Shown here piece by piece: positions 42,334 through 52,200 of a stretch of DNA of 64,000 nt. The number at the start of each line of letters is the position of its first letter. Position 1 is the first letter of the stretch. Below the pieces are notes generated by a model that saw only the letters and a list, made by a program, of their open reading frames with translations, was not told the DNA's origin and did no database searches. The DNA comes from Dyadobacter sp. SG02 (GTDB taxonomy: Bacteria > Bacteroidota > Bacteroidia > Cytophagales > Spirosomataceae): positions 372,001 to 436,000 of the forward strand of contig NZ_FNYL01000002.1 of assembly GCF_900109045.1 (NCBI RefSeq), read 5' to 3'. The position numbers and the translations under genes were made by a program.

Positions 42334-43491
42334 ATGAATACCATTTCCAAAGACGATCTGACGCGGCTCTTTCAAAGTGTTTTTGATGGCACGCCCGATC
42401 TGATCGTTCGTTCGCCGGGGCGGATCAATCTCATCGGCGAGCATACCGATTACAACAACGGCTTCGTGCTGCCCGCGACGATCAGTCAGGCCGTGTATGT
42501 GGCCATGCGCAGGCGTGAAGATGGGGTAATCCATTTGTACGCGGCTGATTATGAGGAAAAAGTAAATGCGGATGTTGCTGCACTTGCTCCGACCGCCACC
42601 TGGGCCGACTACATCCTCGGCGTTGCCGACCAGTTTCAAAAGGCCGGTCACGCATTGCCGGGCTTCGAGCTGGTCATGACGGGTAATATTCCGATGGGCG
42701 CGGGGCTTTCATCGTCTGCTGCTATCGAATGCGCCGTTGCATTTGGCCTGAACGAAATGCTGCAAACCGGCTACGACCGGCTGCAACTTGTGAAAATGGC
42801 GCAGGCGGCCGAGCACGCTTTCGCGGGTGTGCGTTGCGGGATCATGGATATGTTTGCGAGTATGTTTGGTAAAAAGGACCACGCGATCCTCCTCGATTGC
42901 CGCTCGCTGGATTACCGGTATGTGCCGCTGGCTATGGACGGTTACAACCTGCTGCTTTTCAATTCCAATGTGAAACATTCGCTGGCGTCTTCGGAATACA
43001 ACGTGCGGCGGCAGGAATGTGAGGAAGGGGTTGCATTGCTGCAAACCGAATACCCGGAAATCAGCGACCTGCGCGATGTGACGCAAGAAATGCTGGCTGC
43101 ATTCGAAGGCCGGATGCCTCGGAATGTGTTCAAACGGTGTAGTTACGTGGTAGGGGAGAACGCCCGGCTGCTGGCGGCCTGCGACGACCTCGAAAGCAAC
43201 AATATCGCCGCGTTGGGTAAGAAGTTGAACCAGACACACGCCGGTTTGAGCGAGGCTTACGAGGTAAGCTGCCCTGAGCTGGATTTCCTCGCGCAGGCCG
43301 CGCTCGTGCACCCGGCGGTGGAGGGCGCACGCATGGTAGGCGGTGGTTTCGGCGGATGTACGATCAATATCGTCCGGGAAGGATTTGCCGACGATCTCGC
43401 GGGGTCTGTGAGCAATGCCTATCGACAAAAGATGGACAAAATTACGGAAGTTTACCACGTCGTAACCGATGACGGAACCTCGCTTTTGTGA
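42334..43491 (+). CDS. galK: Galactokinase
   Basis: The 385-residue protein is a GHMP-family galactokinase. It has the galactokinase signature GRINLIGEHTDYNNGFVLP (29-47), the ATP-binding loop IPMGAGLSSSAAIE (119-132), CGIMDMFASMFGKKDHAILLDCRSL and GGGFGGCTINIV near the C-terminus. It phosphorylates galactose at C1 with ATP, the first committed step of the Leloir pathway. It starts 3 bp after the DUF5107 stop and 48 bp before the transporter start. Confidence 0.97.
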   Translation: MNTISKDDLTRLFQSVFDGTPDLIVRSPGRINLIGEHTDYNNGFVLPATISQAVYVAMRRREDGVIHLYAADYEEKVNADVAALAPTATWADYILGVADQFQKAGHALPGFELVMTGNIPMGAGLSSSAAIECAVAFGLNEMLQTGYDRLQLVKMAQAAEHAFAGVRCGIMDMFASMFGKKDHAILLDCRSLDYRYVPLAMDGYNLLLFNSNVKHSLASSEYNVRRQECEEGVALLQTEYPEISDLRDVTQEMLAAFEGRMPRNVFKRCSYVVGENARLLAACDDLESNNIAALGKKLNQTHAGLSEAYEVSCPELDFLAQAALVHPAVEGARMVGGGFGGCTINIVREGFADDLAGSVSNAYRQKMDKITEVYHVVTDDGTSLL

Positions 43492-43539
43492 CGGTCCGAA
43501 ACCTATTTGAAATACAACAAAAAAACCGACCCGAACTTT

Positions 43540-44892
43540 ATGAATGAGGCCCCCGCATACAACAGTTCCTACATCCTGGGCATTTCCCTGATCTCCGCCC
43601 TGGGTGGCTATCTTTTTGGTTTCGATTTCGCGGTGATCGCCGGGGCGCTGCCGTTTTTGCAGCAGCAATTCGGGCTCGATGTGTACTGGGAAGGCTTCGC
43701 TACGGGGAGCCTCGCATTGGGCGCGATTCTCGGTTGCATTGTCGCGGGATCGGTGTCGGACCGGTACGGCAGGCGGCCTGGCTTGCTGCTGGCCGCGGCG
43801 ATTTTTGGCATTTCGTCCATCGCCATGGCCCTCGCTCCCGATCGTAATGCATTCATAGCGTTCCGGTTTGTGGCCGGTATCGGTGTCGGAATGGCCTCGA
43901 TGCTTTCGCCCGTGTACATCGCGGAGGTGGCGCCGGCGCATTTGCGCGGACGAATGGTGGCGATCAACCAGCTGACGGTAGTGATCGGGATATTGGTGAC
44001 GAATCTCGTCAATTACACCCTCCGCAACCACGGCGACGATGCCTGGCGGTGGATGTTCGGGCTGGGCGCGGTACCGTCGCTGTTTTTCGTGATTGGAGCA
44101 TTCTTTTTACCTGAGAGCCCTCGCTGGCTTGCCATGGCAGGCAGGACGCAACAAGCGGCGAAAGTACTGGGCAGGATCGGTAACCAGGCCTATATGGAGG
44201 AAGGTTTAAGCAAAATCAGGGAATCGATGGCTAATGGTCCGTCGCACGGCGGTCCGTCGAGGAGTAGTTATTCCGATGTTTTCAAGAAAGCCATGCTTCC
44301 GGTCGTGCTTACGGGCATTGGACTGGCGGTTTTCCAGCAGCTTTGCGGGATCAATGTGGTTTTTAATTACACCCCTAAAATCTTTCAGAGCATCGGCGTT
44401 TCGCAGGACGGGCAGCTTTTGCAGACCATTTTCATCGGCGGTATCAACCTGGTTTTTACCATTGCGGCCATGCTGCTCGTGGATAAGCTAGGCCGTAAGC
44501 CGCTGATGCTCATAGGTGCTGGCGGGCTGGCCGTGATTTACATTATCGTCGCTATCATGCTAGGCAAAGGTTCCGCCGATGTGGCCTGGTTCCTTCTCGC
44601 GGCCATCGGCATTTACGCCATGACGCTCGCGCCCGTGACCTGGGTGCTGATCTCCGAAATATTTCCGAACCAGATCCGTAGCCAGGCCTCCACGGTGGCC
44701 ATACTATGCCTCTGGGCGGCCTATTTCGTGCTTGTTTTTACATTTCCCATTCTTTTTGAAAAATTCAAAGACTATACCTTCTACATCTACTCCGCCATTT
44801 GTTTCGCGGGGCTTGCATTTACCTGGCTGAAAGTCAGGGAGACGAAAGGCAAGACCCTGGAAGAGATCGGCGAGGTTTTCAGTGTACATTAA
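43540..44892 (+). CDS. Sugar porter-family MFS transporter
   Basis: The ATG at 43540 is chosen over a TTG at 43507. The 450-residue protein has about 12 membrane helices and the sugar-porter motifs GYLFGFDFAVIAGALPF, SDRYGRRPGLLL, PESPRWLA (in FLPESPRWLA), QQLCGINVVFNY and ISEIFPNQIRSQA. It resembles proton- or sodium-coupled importers of galactose, xylose or glucose (GalP/XylE type). Its place between galK and galT makes galactose the likely substrate. The galT ATG follows the stop after one base. Confidence 0.93.
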   Translation: MNEAPAYNSSYILGISLISALGGYLFGFDFAVIAGALPFLQQQFGLDVYWEGFATGSLALGAILGCIVAGSVSDRYGRRPGLLLAAAIFGISSIAMALAPDRNAFIAFRFVAGIGVGMASMLSPVYIAEVAPAHLRGRMVAINQLTVVIGILVTNLVNYTLRNHGDDAWRWMFGLGAVPSLFFVIGAFFLPESPRWLAMAGRTQQAAKVLGRIGNQAYMEEGLSKIRESMANGPSHGGPSRSSYSDVFKKAMLPVVLTGIGLAVFQQLCGINVVFNYTPKIFQSIGVSQDGQLLQTIFIGGINLVFTIAAMLLVDKLGRKPLMLIGAGGLAVIYIIVAIMLGKGSADVAWFLLAAIGIYAMTLAPVTWVLISEIFPNQIRSQASTVAILCLWAAYFVLVFTFPILFEKFKDYTFYIYSAICFAGLAFTWLKVRETKGKTLEEIGEVFSVH

Positions 44893-44893
44893 T

Positions 44894-45949
44894 ATGAATG
44901 CATTCGATCTGACCGAACACCCGCACAGGAGATATAACCCGCTCACCGGCGACTGGATACTGGTATCGCCGCACCGCGCCAAACGGCCCTGGCAGGGGCA
45001 GCAGGAAAGCATCCCGCGTCCCGTTTCGCTCCCGCACGACCCCGATTGTTATCTCTGCCGCGGTAATGCACGCTCCAACGGCGGCGTCAATCCCAATTAT
45101 ACCGACACTTTCGTTTTTGAAAACGACTTCGGCGCATTGAACCGCTCGGTACCCGAAGGCCGCTTCGGCGATAACGGATTGTTACGCGCGGAAGCGGAAC
45201 GCGGCATTTGTAAGGTCATTTGTTTCTCGCCCCGCCACGACCTCACGCTGGCCGACATGGACGTGACCGATATCCGGAAAGTGGTAGATGTGTGGCGTGC
45301 GGAGTACGCGGCGCTGGGCGCGCTGGACTTTATCAATTATGTGCAAATATTTGAAAATAAAGGCGCTATGATGGGTTGCAGCAACCCGCACCCGCACGGG
45401 CAGATATGGGCGCAAAGCTCGGTGCCGGTGGAACCCGCCAAGGAAACGGCCATGCAGGAAGCGTATTTTGCTGAAAATGGCCGTAGTATCTTGTCGGATT
45501 ATCTTGCAATAGAACTGACGGACCGGAAGCGCATTGTCGCGGAAAATGCGCACTTCGCATTACTGGTACCGTTCTGGGCGATATGGCCTTTTGAAACCAT
45601 GGTGGTGAGCAAAAGGCATTTCGGAAATATCCTGGAAATGAGCGACGCGGAATGCGACGCTTTTGCAGACATTACCAAAACCGTCACGGCGGCTTACGAC
45701 CAGCTTTTCGGCATTTCGTTCCCTTATTCTTCCGGGATTCACCAGACGCCCACGGACGGCAAGGCATATCCCGGCTGGCATTTTCACATGCATTATTACC
45801 CGCCGTTGCTGCGTTCGGCCACGGTGAAGAAATTTATGGTAGGCTACGAGCTCATGGGTAACCCGCAGCGCGACATCACGCCCGAGGTGAGTGCGGAACG
45901 TTTGCGCGCATTGGTTGCAAACCGGGAGCCTGTTGCTAAATTGGATTGA
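44894..45949 (+). CDS. galT: UDP-glucose--hexose-1-phosphate uridylyltransferase
   Basis: The 351-residue protein has the GalT sequence NPLTGDWILVSPHRAKRPWQGQ near the start, YLCRGNARSNGGVNPNYTDTFVFENDF, the active-site HPH motif (His166-Pro-His168-Gly-Gln in SNPHPHGQIWA) with His168 as the nucleophile, and GWHFHMHYYPPLLRS near the end. It exchanges galactose-1-phosphate and UDP-glucose to give UDP-galactose and glucose-1-phosphate. I use the ATG at 44894 rather than the GTG at 44882, which overlaps the transporter. No galE lies in the window. Confidence 0.97.
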   Translation: MNAFDLTEHPHRRYNPLTGDWILVSPHRAKRPWQGQQESIPRPVSLPHDPDCYLCRGNARSNGGVNPNYTDTFVFENDFGALNRSVPEGRFGDNGLLRAEAERGICKVICFSPRHDLTLADMDVTDIRKVVDVWRAEYAALGALDFINYVQIFENKGAMMGCSNPHPHGQIWAQSSVPVEPAKETAMQEAYFAENGRSILSDYLAIELTDRKRIVAENAHFALLVPFWAIWPFETMVVSKRHFGNILEMSDAECDAFADITKTVTAAYDQLFGISFPYSSGIHQTPTDGKAYPGWHFHMHYYPPLLRSATVKKFMVGYELMGNPQRDITPEVSAERLRALVANREPVAKLD

Positions 45950-45974
45950 AATTCAACCCAAGCAGAGATTGCGG

Positions 45975-46877
45975 ATGAAAGAGAAAGCAACAAGAAAGCG
46001 GGAAGGGTTCGAAGGGCAGCGCCTGATCGTGCTGCCCCGCAAGATCCAGAATGAGTTCCTGGTCGACGACCCGATCACGAGGCAGATTTACATTACCGAC
46101 ATTGGCTACTATCCCAAAGCGCAGTTCCATTACGTGGAGCGGCCGCAGGGGATCAGTCAGCACATTATTATTTATTGCATCAACGGCCACGGCTGGGTGG
46201 AGATCAACAAAACGAAGATCGAGGTGGCGCCGTCCCAGTTTATCGCCATTCCGGCCAATACCCCGCACCGTTATGGTTCGGCGACGGACGATCCGTGGAC
46301 CATTTACTGGATCCATTTCAAAGGCCAGACCGCCGGCTACATCGTCGACCTGATCCTGAAAGGTGCCAAGAACTACAAGCCCACATTGGCTTATAATGCC
46401 AACAGGATCAAGTTGTTCGAGGAAATTTACACCAATCTGGAAAAAGGTTACAGCGCGGATACATTACGGTATGTGAATATGACCTTCTCGCATTTCCTTT
46501 CTTCATTGCTGTACGAAGACAAGTTCAACAACCTGGAAGCCGCCCAGGAAAACCATGTGGTAGCCCTCACGATCGACCTCATGCAAAAGCGCATCGGCGA
46601 CGTGATCAGCCTCAACGAATTCGCCTCGTTCGCGAACCTTTCCGTTTCCCACTTTTCCGTCCTTTTCCGCAGCAAAACCGGCTATTCGCCCATTGAATAC
46701 TTCAACCACCTCAAAATCCAGAAAGCCTGCCAATACCTGACATTTACGAAAATGAGCATCAAGGAAATGGCGATCATGCTGGGCGTGGAGGATCAGTACT
46801 ATTTTTCGAGGATGTTCTCGAAACTGATGGACATCCCGCCTACGGAGTATCGGAAGCGGAATATGGTGAATGCGTGA
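45975..46877 (+). CDS. AraC-family transcriptional regulator
   Basis: The ATG at 45975 gives a 300-residue protein with an N-terminal cupin-like sensor domain (about 35-150; CINGHGWVEINKTKIEVAPSQFIAIPANTPHRYGS) and a C-terminal double helix-turn-helix (about 200-295; SLNEFASFANLSVSHFSVLFRSKTGYSPIEYFNHLKIQKAC, then MSIKEMAIMLGVEDQYYFSRMFSKLMDIPP). The sensor type is the one that binds free sugars. As last gene of the galactose run, 25 bp after galT, it is the obvious candidate regulator of the locus. The longer frame to 45891 overlaps galT. Confidence 0.92.
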   Translation: MKEKATRKREGFEGQRLIVLPRKIQNEFLVDDPITRQIYITDIGYYPKAQFHYVERPQGISQHIIIYCINGHGWVEINKTKIEVAPSQFIAIPANTPHRYGSATDDPWTIYWIHFKGQTAGYIVDLILKGAKNYKPTLAYNANRIKLFEEIYTNLEKGYSADTLRYVNMTFSHFLSSLLYEDKFNNLEAAQENHVVALTIDLMQKRIGDVISLNEFASFANLSVSHFSVLFRSKTGYSPIEYFNHLKIQKACQYLTFTKMSIKEMAIMLGVEDQYYFSRMFSKLMDIPPTEYRKRNMVNA

Positions 46878-46892
46878 GGTTAATTCCATGCT

Positions 46893-47000
46893 CTAATGCT
46901 TGGCCATCACCTTGAAAGTTTCATCACCCACCGAGAGCAAGTAAAGCCCGTTCTGCAACCCGCGGCGTTTTTCGATTTTTTGTCTTACTTGAAGGGAAGT
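46893..47000 (-). pseudogene. Remnant of a T9SS C-terminal sorting domain
   Basis: On the minus strand a short frame ending at 46893 reads GLQNGLYLLSVGDETFKVMAKH followed by a stop. This is the last third of a type A sorting domain (compare GMYLIQVKTATG and GIYVLTIRDG in intact genes of this window). Nothing upstream (toward higher coordinates) continues the protein, and a stop occurs about 35 codons before the end. It is probably the tail of a deleted gene. Confidence 0.55.
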
Positions 47001-47076
47001 TCAAAAAAAATAATGGAACAATAGGACTATTATCCCTGTTTGTTGTATACTTAATAATCAAAACAAAGCTATCATC

Positions 47077-47253
47077 ATGGAGCGTGCTACAAGAAAAACA
47101 AAAAGCCTACCGAAGGGTGATAGAATGAACTGGGAGCCGATTTCGTCTGTCAAACCGACCAGAATAACCAATGAAATGGTTGTAGGAAAAAGGCTTTCGG
47201 AAGAGGATTTACACAAAAACGCTAATCATCAAACCAATTATCGTATACCTTGA
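47077..47253 (+). CDS. Small ORF of 58 residues, unknown
   Basis: An ATG at 47077 opens MERATRKTKSLPKGDRMNWE and runs 58 codons to a stop at 47251-47253 with no similarity I recognise. It is rich in Lys, Arg and Asn and lies in a lower-GC, decayed region between the AraC gene and SusD. It could be a small regulator partner of the frame that follows at 47281. Confidence that it is expressed is low. Confidence 0.3.
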   Translation: MERATRKTKSLPKGDRMNWEPISSVKPTRITNEMVVGKRLSEEDLHKNANHQTNYRIP

Positions 47254-47280
47254 CATTTGATTATCCAGGATACAGATTGA

Positions 47281-47601
47281 AATATCCTGGTCACCTGTCT
47301 TTCTGCTATTCAGGAGGTTTTACAGTTTTGTCCGAATGCCTCGTTTGCATTTGTTGGAGCACCTTCGTATGACAAGAAGTCTAAAAAACTCGAAAACAGA
47401 AACCCCACGCAACGTTTTAACATCTATCGGTATATCGCTTCAAAGTTGATTGGTAGGATTACGTTTGAGCATTTCGAATATGAAGCGGCGTCATCCTACT
47501 CGCTGATCAATCGCCGATGCGAGGATATTGACGCTACTGAGCGTATGATTGTTAATATGTTTCGATTTACGTATCCCACTTTGAGGGACGTTCAAGCCTG
47601 A
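47281..47601 (+). pseudogene. Open frame of 106 residues without a usable start, unknown
   Basis: The frame follows a stop at 47278-47280 and has no early ATG. It reads AIQEVLQFCPNASFAFVGAPSYDKK, then QRFNIYRYIASKLIGR and TERMIVNMFRFTYPTL, ending at 47601. The composition looks coding and is reminiscent of small paired proteins common in Bacteroidota accessory regions. A neighbouring frame just upstream (TLTFDYPGYRLKYPG) could be its N-terminus, which implies a frameshift. A strong terminator follows at 47606-47647. Confidence 0.4.
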
Positions 47602-47605
47602 CAAT

Positions 47606-47647
47606 AAAAGAGGGGTAGCCGGAAGAAATTCCGGCCACCCCTCTTTT
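47606..47647. terminator. Strong bidirectional terminator with GAAA loop
   Basis: A 19-bp stem (47606-47624 with 47629-47647, one A-C mismatch) closes a GAAA tetraloop at 47625-47628 and is flanked by A-rich and T-rich ends. It is 10 bp beyond the stop of the minus-strand susD-like gene and just past the unknown frame on the plus strand, so it can end transcription from both sides. Confidence 0.9.
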
Positions 47648-47656
47648 ATAAAAAAT

Positions 47657-49204
47657 TTACGGCAAATACCCCTCATTCTGATCCGCATCCGAAATATCCT
47701 CGTTCTGCAAAACTTCCGTCAGCGGGATCGGGTATTTCTTGTGAAACTCCTGGATCGTGTTGCTTTCGGCGGCCCAGCGGTTGCGGGCTTTGATGAGGCT
47801 TACGAATTTGCCCGAGCGGATGAGGTCCATGCGGCGCCAGCCTTCGAAGCAAAGCTCGCGCATGCGCTCGTCGAGCATTTTGGTGCGGAATTCGTCCTGG
47901 CTGAGGCCTTCGCTCCACTTCATGGCCGTGGGCAGCGTGCCGCCGAATGCGCGGGCCCGTACCTGGTTGTTGACGATCCCTACGGCTTCGGGCGTGCGTT
48001 TCAGCTCGTTGAGGCATTCCGCATAGCAGAGTAGCACGTCGGCATAGCGCATGTAATTGATGTTTTTACCCGAATACCAGAAACTCATGGTGCCTTGCGT
48101 GCGCGGGTCTTCGAACTTCTTCACGTGCGGGTCGAGTTCGTCGCCGCCGAAGCCGGAAAGCAATTTAGGAGGCTGACCATTGTAGATGAAATCGTAACGG
48201 ATAGAGGCCGCCTTGCGGACGTCGCCCGCTTCCCACACACCGCCCGCGGTCGCGTCCTTGTAGGCGTACGCGGTCGGGACCATCAGATCGTATCCGCCGA
48301 ATGAACAGTTGCCGTCGATGGACGCCAGCGCGCGGGAGCCCATTTGCCATTGCGTCTGGTTGTTATCCGGATAGGTGTTGGTGAACTGGAATTCATACAG
48401 CGATTCGCTGGAATTGGGTTTCGACGGGTCGAAAAGGTCCGCGAATTTAGGTAACAGGCTGTATTTGCCCGATTTGATCACGCCGTCGAACATATCTGCC
48501 GCCTTTTGATAATCCCTCGCATTGGATTCCTGGGGCGCGTACAAATATACTTTTCCGAGGAGCGCCATGGCGGCATATTTGGTGACCCGGCGCTTGTCGG
48601 TTTGCGTTTCAGGCAGGTGATCCACAGCGAATTGCAGGTTTTTAATCAGGTACTCATACACCTGCGGCAGCGGCTTGCGGCTGGTACCGAATTCGTTGAG
48701 TTTGCCAGCATCGATGATGGGTATTTCGCCCCAATACTGTGTCAATTCAAATGTTACGGCCGACCAGATGAACGAGGCTTCACCGAGCAGGACATTCCTT
48801 TTGGCTTCGTCCTCGGTATTGGTTTGCAATGCAAGAATGGCTTTCGCGGCAGCCGAAACGATCGGCCAGCGCAGGTCCCATTGCTGGGTCAATGCATTGT
48901 TGCGGGGTGCCAGGAAGCCGTCGTAGCGGTCCAGACCGGCCTGATCAGCCTCCGAACGCACCTGGAATGCGCCCTGCTGGGATTCGTCGCCGCCCAGCTG
49001 GAACATAAACCCGCCGCGATCCTTGCGGGCGTTGCGCCAGTTGGTATAAAGCCCGGTAATGAGCGGATCGATGTTTTCGAGTTTGGCAAAAACCTGTTCC
49101 TGGGTGAGGGCCGTCTGTGGTTGCTGGTCGAGAAAGTCGGTACACGACACGGTCGAAGCCATTATCAGTACCGGAAGTATGCTTAATGCAGCTCTTATTT
49201 TCAT
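47657..49204 (-). CDS. SusD/RagB-family outer-membrane glycan-binding lipoprotein
   Basis: The 515-residue lipoprotein has a lipobox ending at Cys21 (MASTVSCTDFLDQQPQTALT). It has the SusD layout of TPR-like helices and a C-terminal RagB domain (WYSGKNINYMRYADVLLCYAECLNEL, then EGLSQDEFRTKMLDERMRELCFEGWRRMDLIRSGKF, ending PIPLTEVLQNEDISDADQNEGYLP). It sits on the cell surface as the lid of the SusC channel and binds oligosaccharides. It follows the SusC gene by 18 bp. Given the locus, alpha-galactosides are likely ligands. Confidence 0.95.
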   Translation of the reverse strand: MKIRAALSILPVLIMASTVSCTDFLDQQPQTALTQEQVFAKLENIDPLITGLYTNWRNARKDRGGFMFQLGGDESQQGAFQVRSEADQAGLDRYDGFLAPRNNALTQQWDLRWPIVSAAAKAILALQTNTEDEAKRNVLLGEASFIWSAVTFELTQYWGEIPIIDAGKLNEFGTSRKPLPQVYEYLIKNLQFAVDHLPETQTDKRRVTKYAAMALLGKVYLYAPQESNARDYQKAADMFDGVIKSGKYSLLPKFADLFDPSKPNSSESLYEFQFTNTYPDNNQTQWQMGSRALASIDGNCSFGGYDLMVPTAYAYKDATAGGVWEAGDVRKAASIRYDFIYNGQPPKLLSGFGGDELDPHVKKFEDPRTQGTMSFWYSGKNINYMRYADVLLCYAECLNELKRTPEAVGIVNNQVRARAFGGTLPTAMKWSEGLSQDEFRTKMLDERMRELCFEGWRRMDLIRSGKFVSLIKARNRWAAESNTIQEFHKKYPIPLTEVLQNEDISDADQNEGYLP

Positions 49205-49222
49205 TTCAAATAGAGGTTAATG

Positions 49223-52200
49223 CTAGAAAGTAATGTTCAAACCGGCTGTGAGCATTTTCGAATTCGGGTAGCCGTCGCCGGTCTCGGGATCGTAGCCCCG
49301 GTCTTTGGTAAACCGGAGCATATTGGCGCCGGTAACGTAGAAGCGTGTATTTTCCAACCGAAGCACACTGGCTACCTTGCGGGGCAGGGTATAGGAAACG
49401 GTCAATGTCGAAAGGCGCAGGAAAGAAGCGTTTTGCAGACCGAGGTCGGTGTCCCCGTAGCTGTAACGCGGAATGCCGTACAATGCGCGGGGCACGTTCG
49501 TGTTGGTGTTTTCGGGTGTCCAGCGGTTTTTCAGGTCCTCGTGCGCGGCGCTCACACCCGACGAGGACATTAAGCCTTCGTACAATCCGCTCAGACGTTT
49601 CAAGCCGTAGGAATAGTTGAAGAACATGTTGAAACCAAAGCCCTTGTAAGTAACGTCCGTGCCGAAACCGCCGTAGAACTTAGGATTTAATTTACCCACC
49701 ACATAACGGTCGTCGTCGTTGATCACGCCGTTGCCGTCTTTATCGACCGGCATAATGTCGCCCGGATGCACGGTACGACCCGCGAAGTCCATATCCTTGA
49801 TGCGTTCCATGTCCGCCTGCTGCGCGATCTTATCGAACTTATAACTATATACGCTGTTCAGAGATTCGCCGAGGAAGAGGTTTCCGGTGCGCTGGATCTC
49901 CACGCCGGTGTAGCCACCTTTGTTGTAGATCGCCTTGGTGTCGCCGTACAATGCGGTTACCTTATTCTGGTCGTGCGAAACGGTGAGGTTTACATTCCAT
50001 TGGAAATCCTGCTTGCGGATCAATGCCCCGCTTACGGCAAACTCGATTCCTTTGTTATTTAATGCGCCTACGTTGGAAACGGTGTTGGTGAAGCCGGTAG
50101 TAGTGGATAATGTCTTCACCATCAGCAGGTCATCATTATTAATATTGAAATAATCGGCGGTGACCATCAACCGGTTATCGAACAACCCAAGGTCGACGCC
50201 CAGGTTCAGCTGCTTCTGGCGCTCCCAATGCAGGTTGGGGTTTCCAAGGCGTCCGTCCGACACGTAGGTAACCGAATTATTGGTGTAATTAGGTCGGTAA
50301 AGACTTGCAAATGCATAATTGGGGATGTTCTGGTTACCCGCGATACCGTATCCCACACGCCATTTCAGCCGACTGATCGGGTGCAGGTTGCTCATGAAAC
50401 CTTCCTTCGACATATCGTAAGCCAATGCCAGCGAGGGAAATGCGCCCCATTTGTTGTTCGCACCGAAGCGCGACGAACCGTCATAACGGAGGGTGGCCGT
50501 CACGAAATACTTGTCGTTGTAGCTGTAATCCGCGCGGCCCAGGAACGAGAGCAGGGTAGTGGTGATGAAGTCGGAGGAAAGGCTGGTTTTGTCTTTGGAA
50601 TAAGCCCCGCCGAGGAATTTGTACCCGAAATCATCGTTGGGGAACCCGAATGCGTCCACCTGATTGTAGTTGTACTGGTTCTTCTGCAAAGAGGTTCCCG
50701 CGAGAACCGACAGATAATGCGGCCCGAAGCTCTTGTTATACGAAATCGTGTTGTCCCATTGCAGGTTGTTGTACACATCCTTCCGCTGCGATGCCTTCCC
50801 GTGGTTGCTGTTCCGGCGGTCTTGCCCGGTCGTCATCGGCGTGTACCAGAAAGTTTGTTGGTTAGTGAGGTCAAACGAAACCGTCGAGCGGATGTTCAGG
50901 TCTTTGATAGGTGAAATATTTACATAATTTGCTGAAAGCAAGCGATTTGATATATTATCTCCCGTAATAGAGAGGCTGCGTAACGGGTTGTAGGCGTCCT
51001 GGTTTTCGATATCGCCGTATTTGAGGTAATACCCCGCCGTATCCACCGGAAGCAACGGATTAGCCACTGCGGCTACCGAGAACACGCTGCCATCCACATA
51101 GTCGTCTTTCGAATTGGTAAAGGACGTATTGGTACCCACTTTCAGCCACGGTTTAATGGCCTGTTCGAGGTTCATGCGTCCGCCGAGGCGCTTGTAACCC
51201 GAGCTTTTGACGATCCCTTTCTGGTCGGTATAATTGAAACTGAGGAAATAACTGCCTTTTTCGGTACCGCCGGAGAAGTTCAGGGTGTGGTTTTGCTGGA
51301 AACCTTTGCGCGTAACGGCGTCGAGCCAGTCGTAGGATTTACCCTGGCGGTAAGCATCGAGTTCGTATTGGGCAAATGCGAGGGAGTTCGGGCCCATCAG
51401 CGAATCGTTAATGTATTGCTGGCGGTTGCCCTGCGGGTTTTTCTCGATAAATGCATTGGCGTAAGCGTCCACGCGGAGGTCGAAAAGGTCTTTTCCTTTC
51501 ATTAAATCCACCTTTTTACTAAAACTCTGTACCCCAAACCAGGCATTGTAACTTACTTTGCCCGCACCGCTGCGACCTTTTTTGGTCGTTACCACCACCA
51601 CTCCGTTTGCGCCCCGCGAGCCGTAAATGGCCGTCGAAGCGGCGTCTTTCAGCACATCGATGGATGCGATATCGTCGGGGTTCAAAGTGTTGAATCCGCC
51701 GTCGATGATCACGCCGTCGACCACGAAAATAGGATTCGTGCCGAACTGGATCGAGTTGTTTCCGCGGATCTTAATGCTGGCGTCGGAGCCGGGCTGTGAG
51801 TTGGACACGACGTAAGCGCCCGCCACTTTGCCTTGTAATGCCTGATTGATATTGTTGGTAGGCGTTTGCGAAATTTTGGCCGCATTGATGGACGCCACCG
51901 AACCCGTCAGGCTCTCGCGACGCACCACCGCACCCACTACCACGATCTCTTCGAGCCCCTTGGCTTCTTCGTCCATAATTACTTCCAGGAAAGTCTGGTT
52001 GCCGACCTGGATTTCTATATCCTGGTAACCGAACGAATGAATGATCACCTTGGCGTCGGGGCCGGAAACCGTGAGTGTGAATTCGCCGGTATCGTTGGTG
52101 ATGGTGCCCTTGGATAGGTCGGATTTCAGTGCTACCGATGCGCCGAAAACCGGTGCCTTGGTCGCTTTGTCAGTCACACGCCCTTTGACGGTCACGCTTT

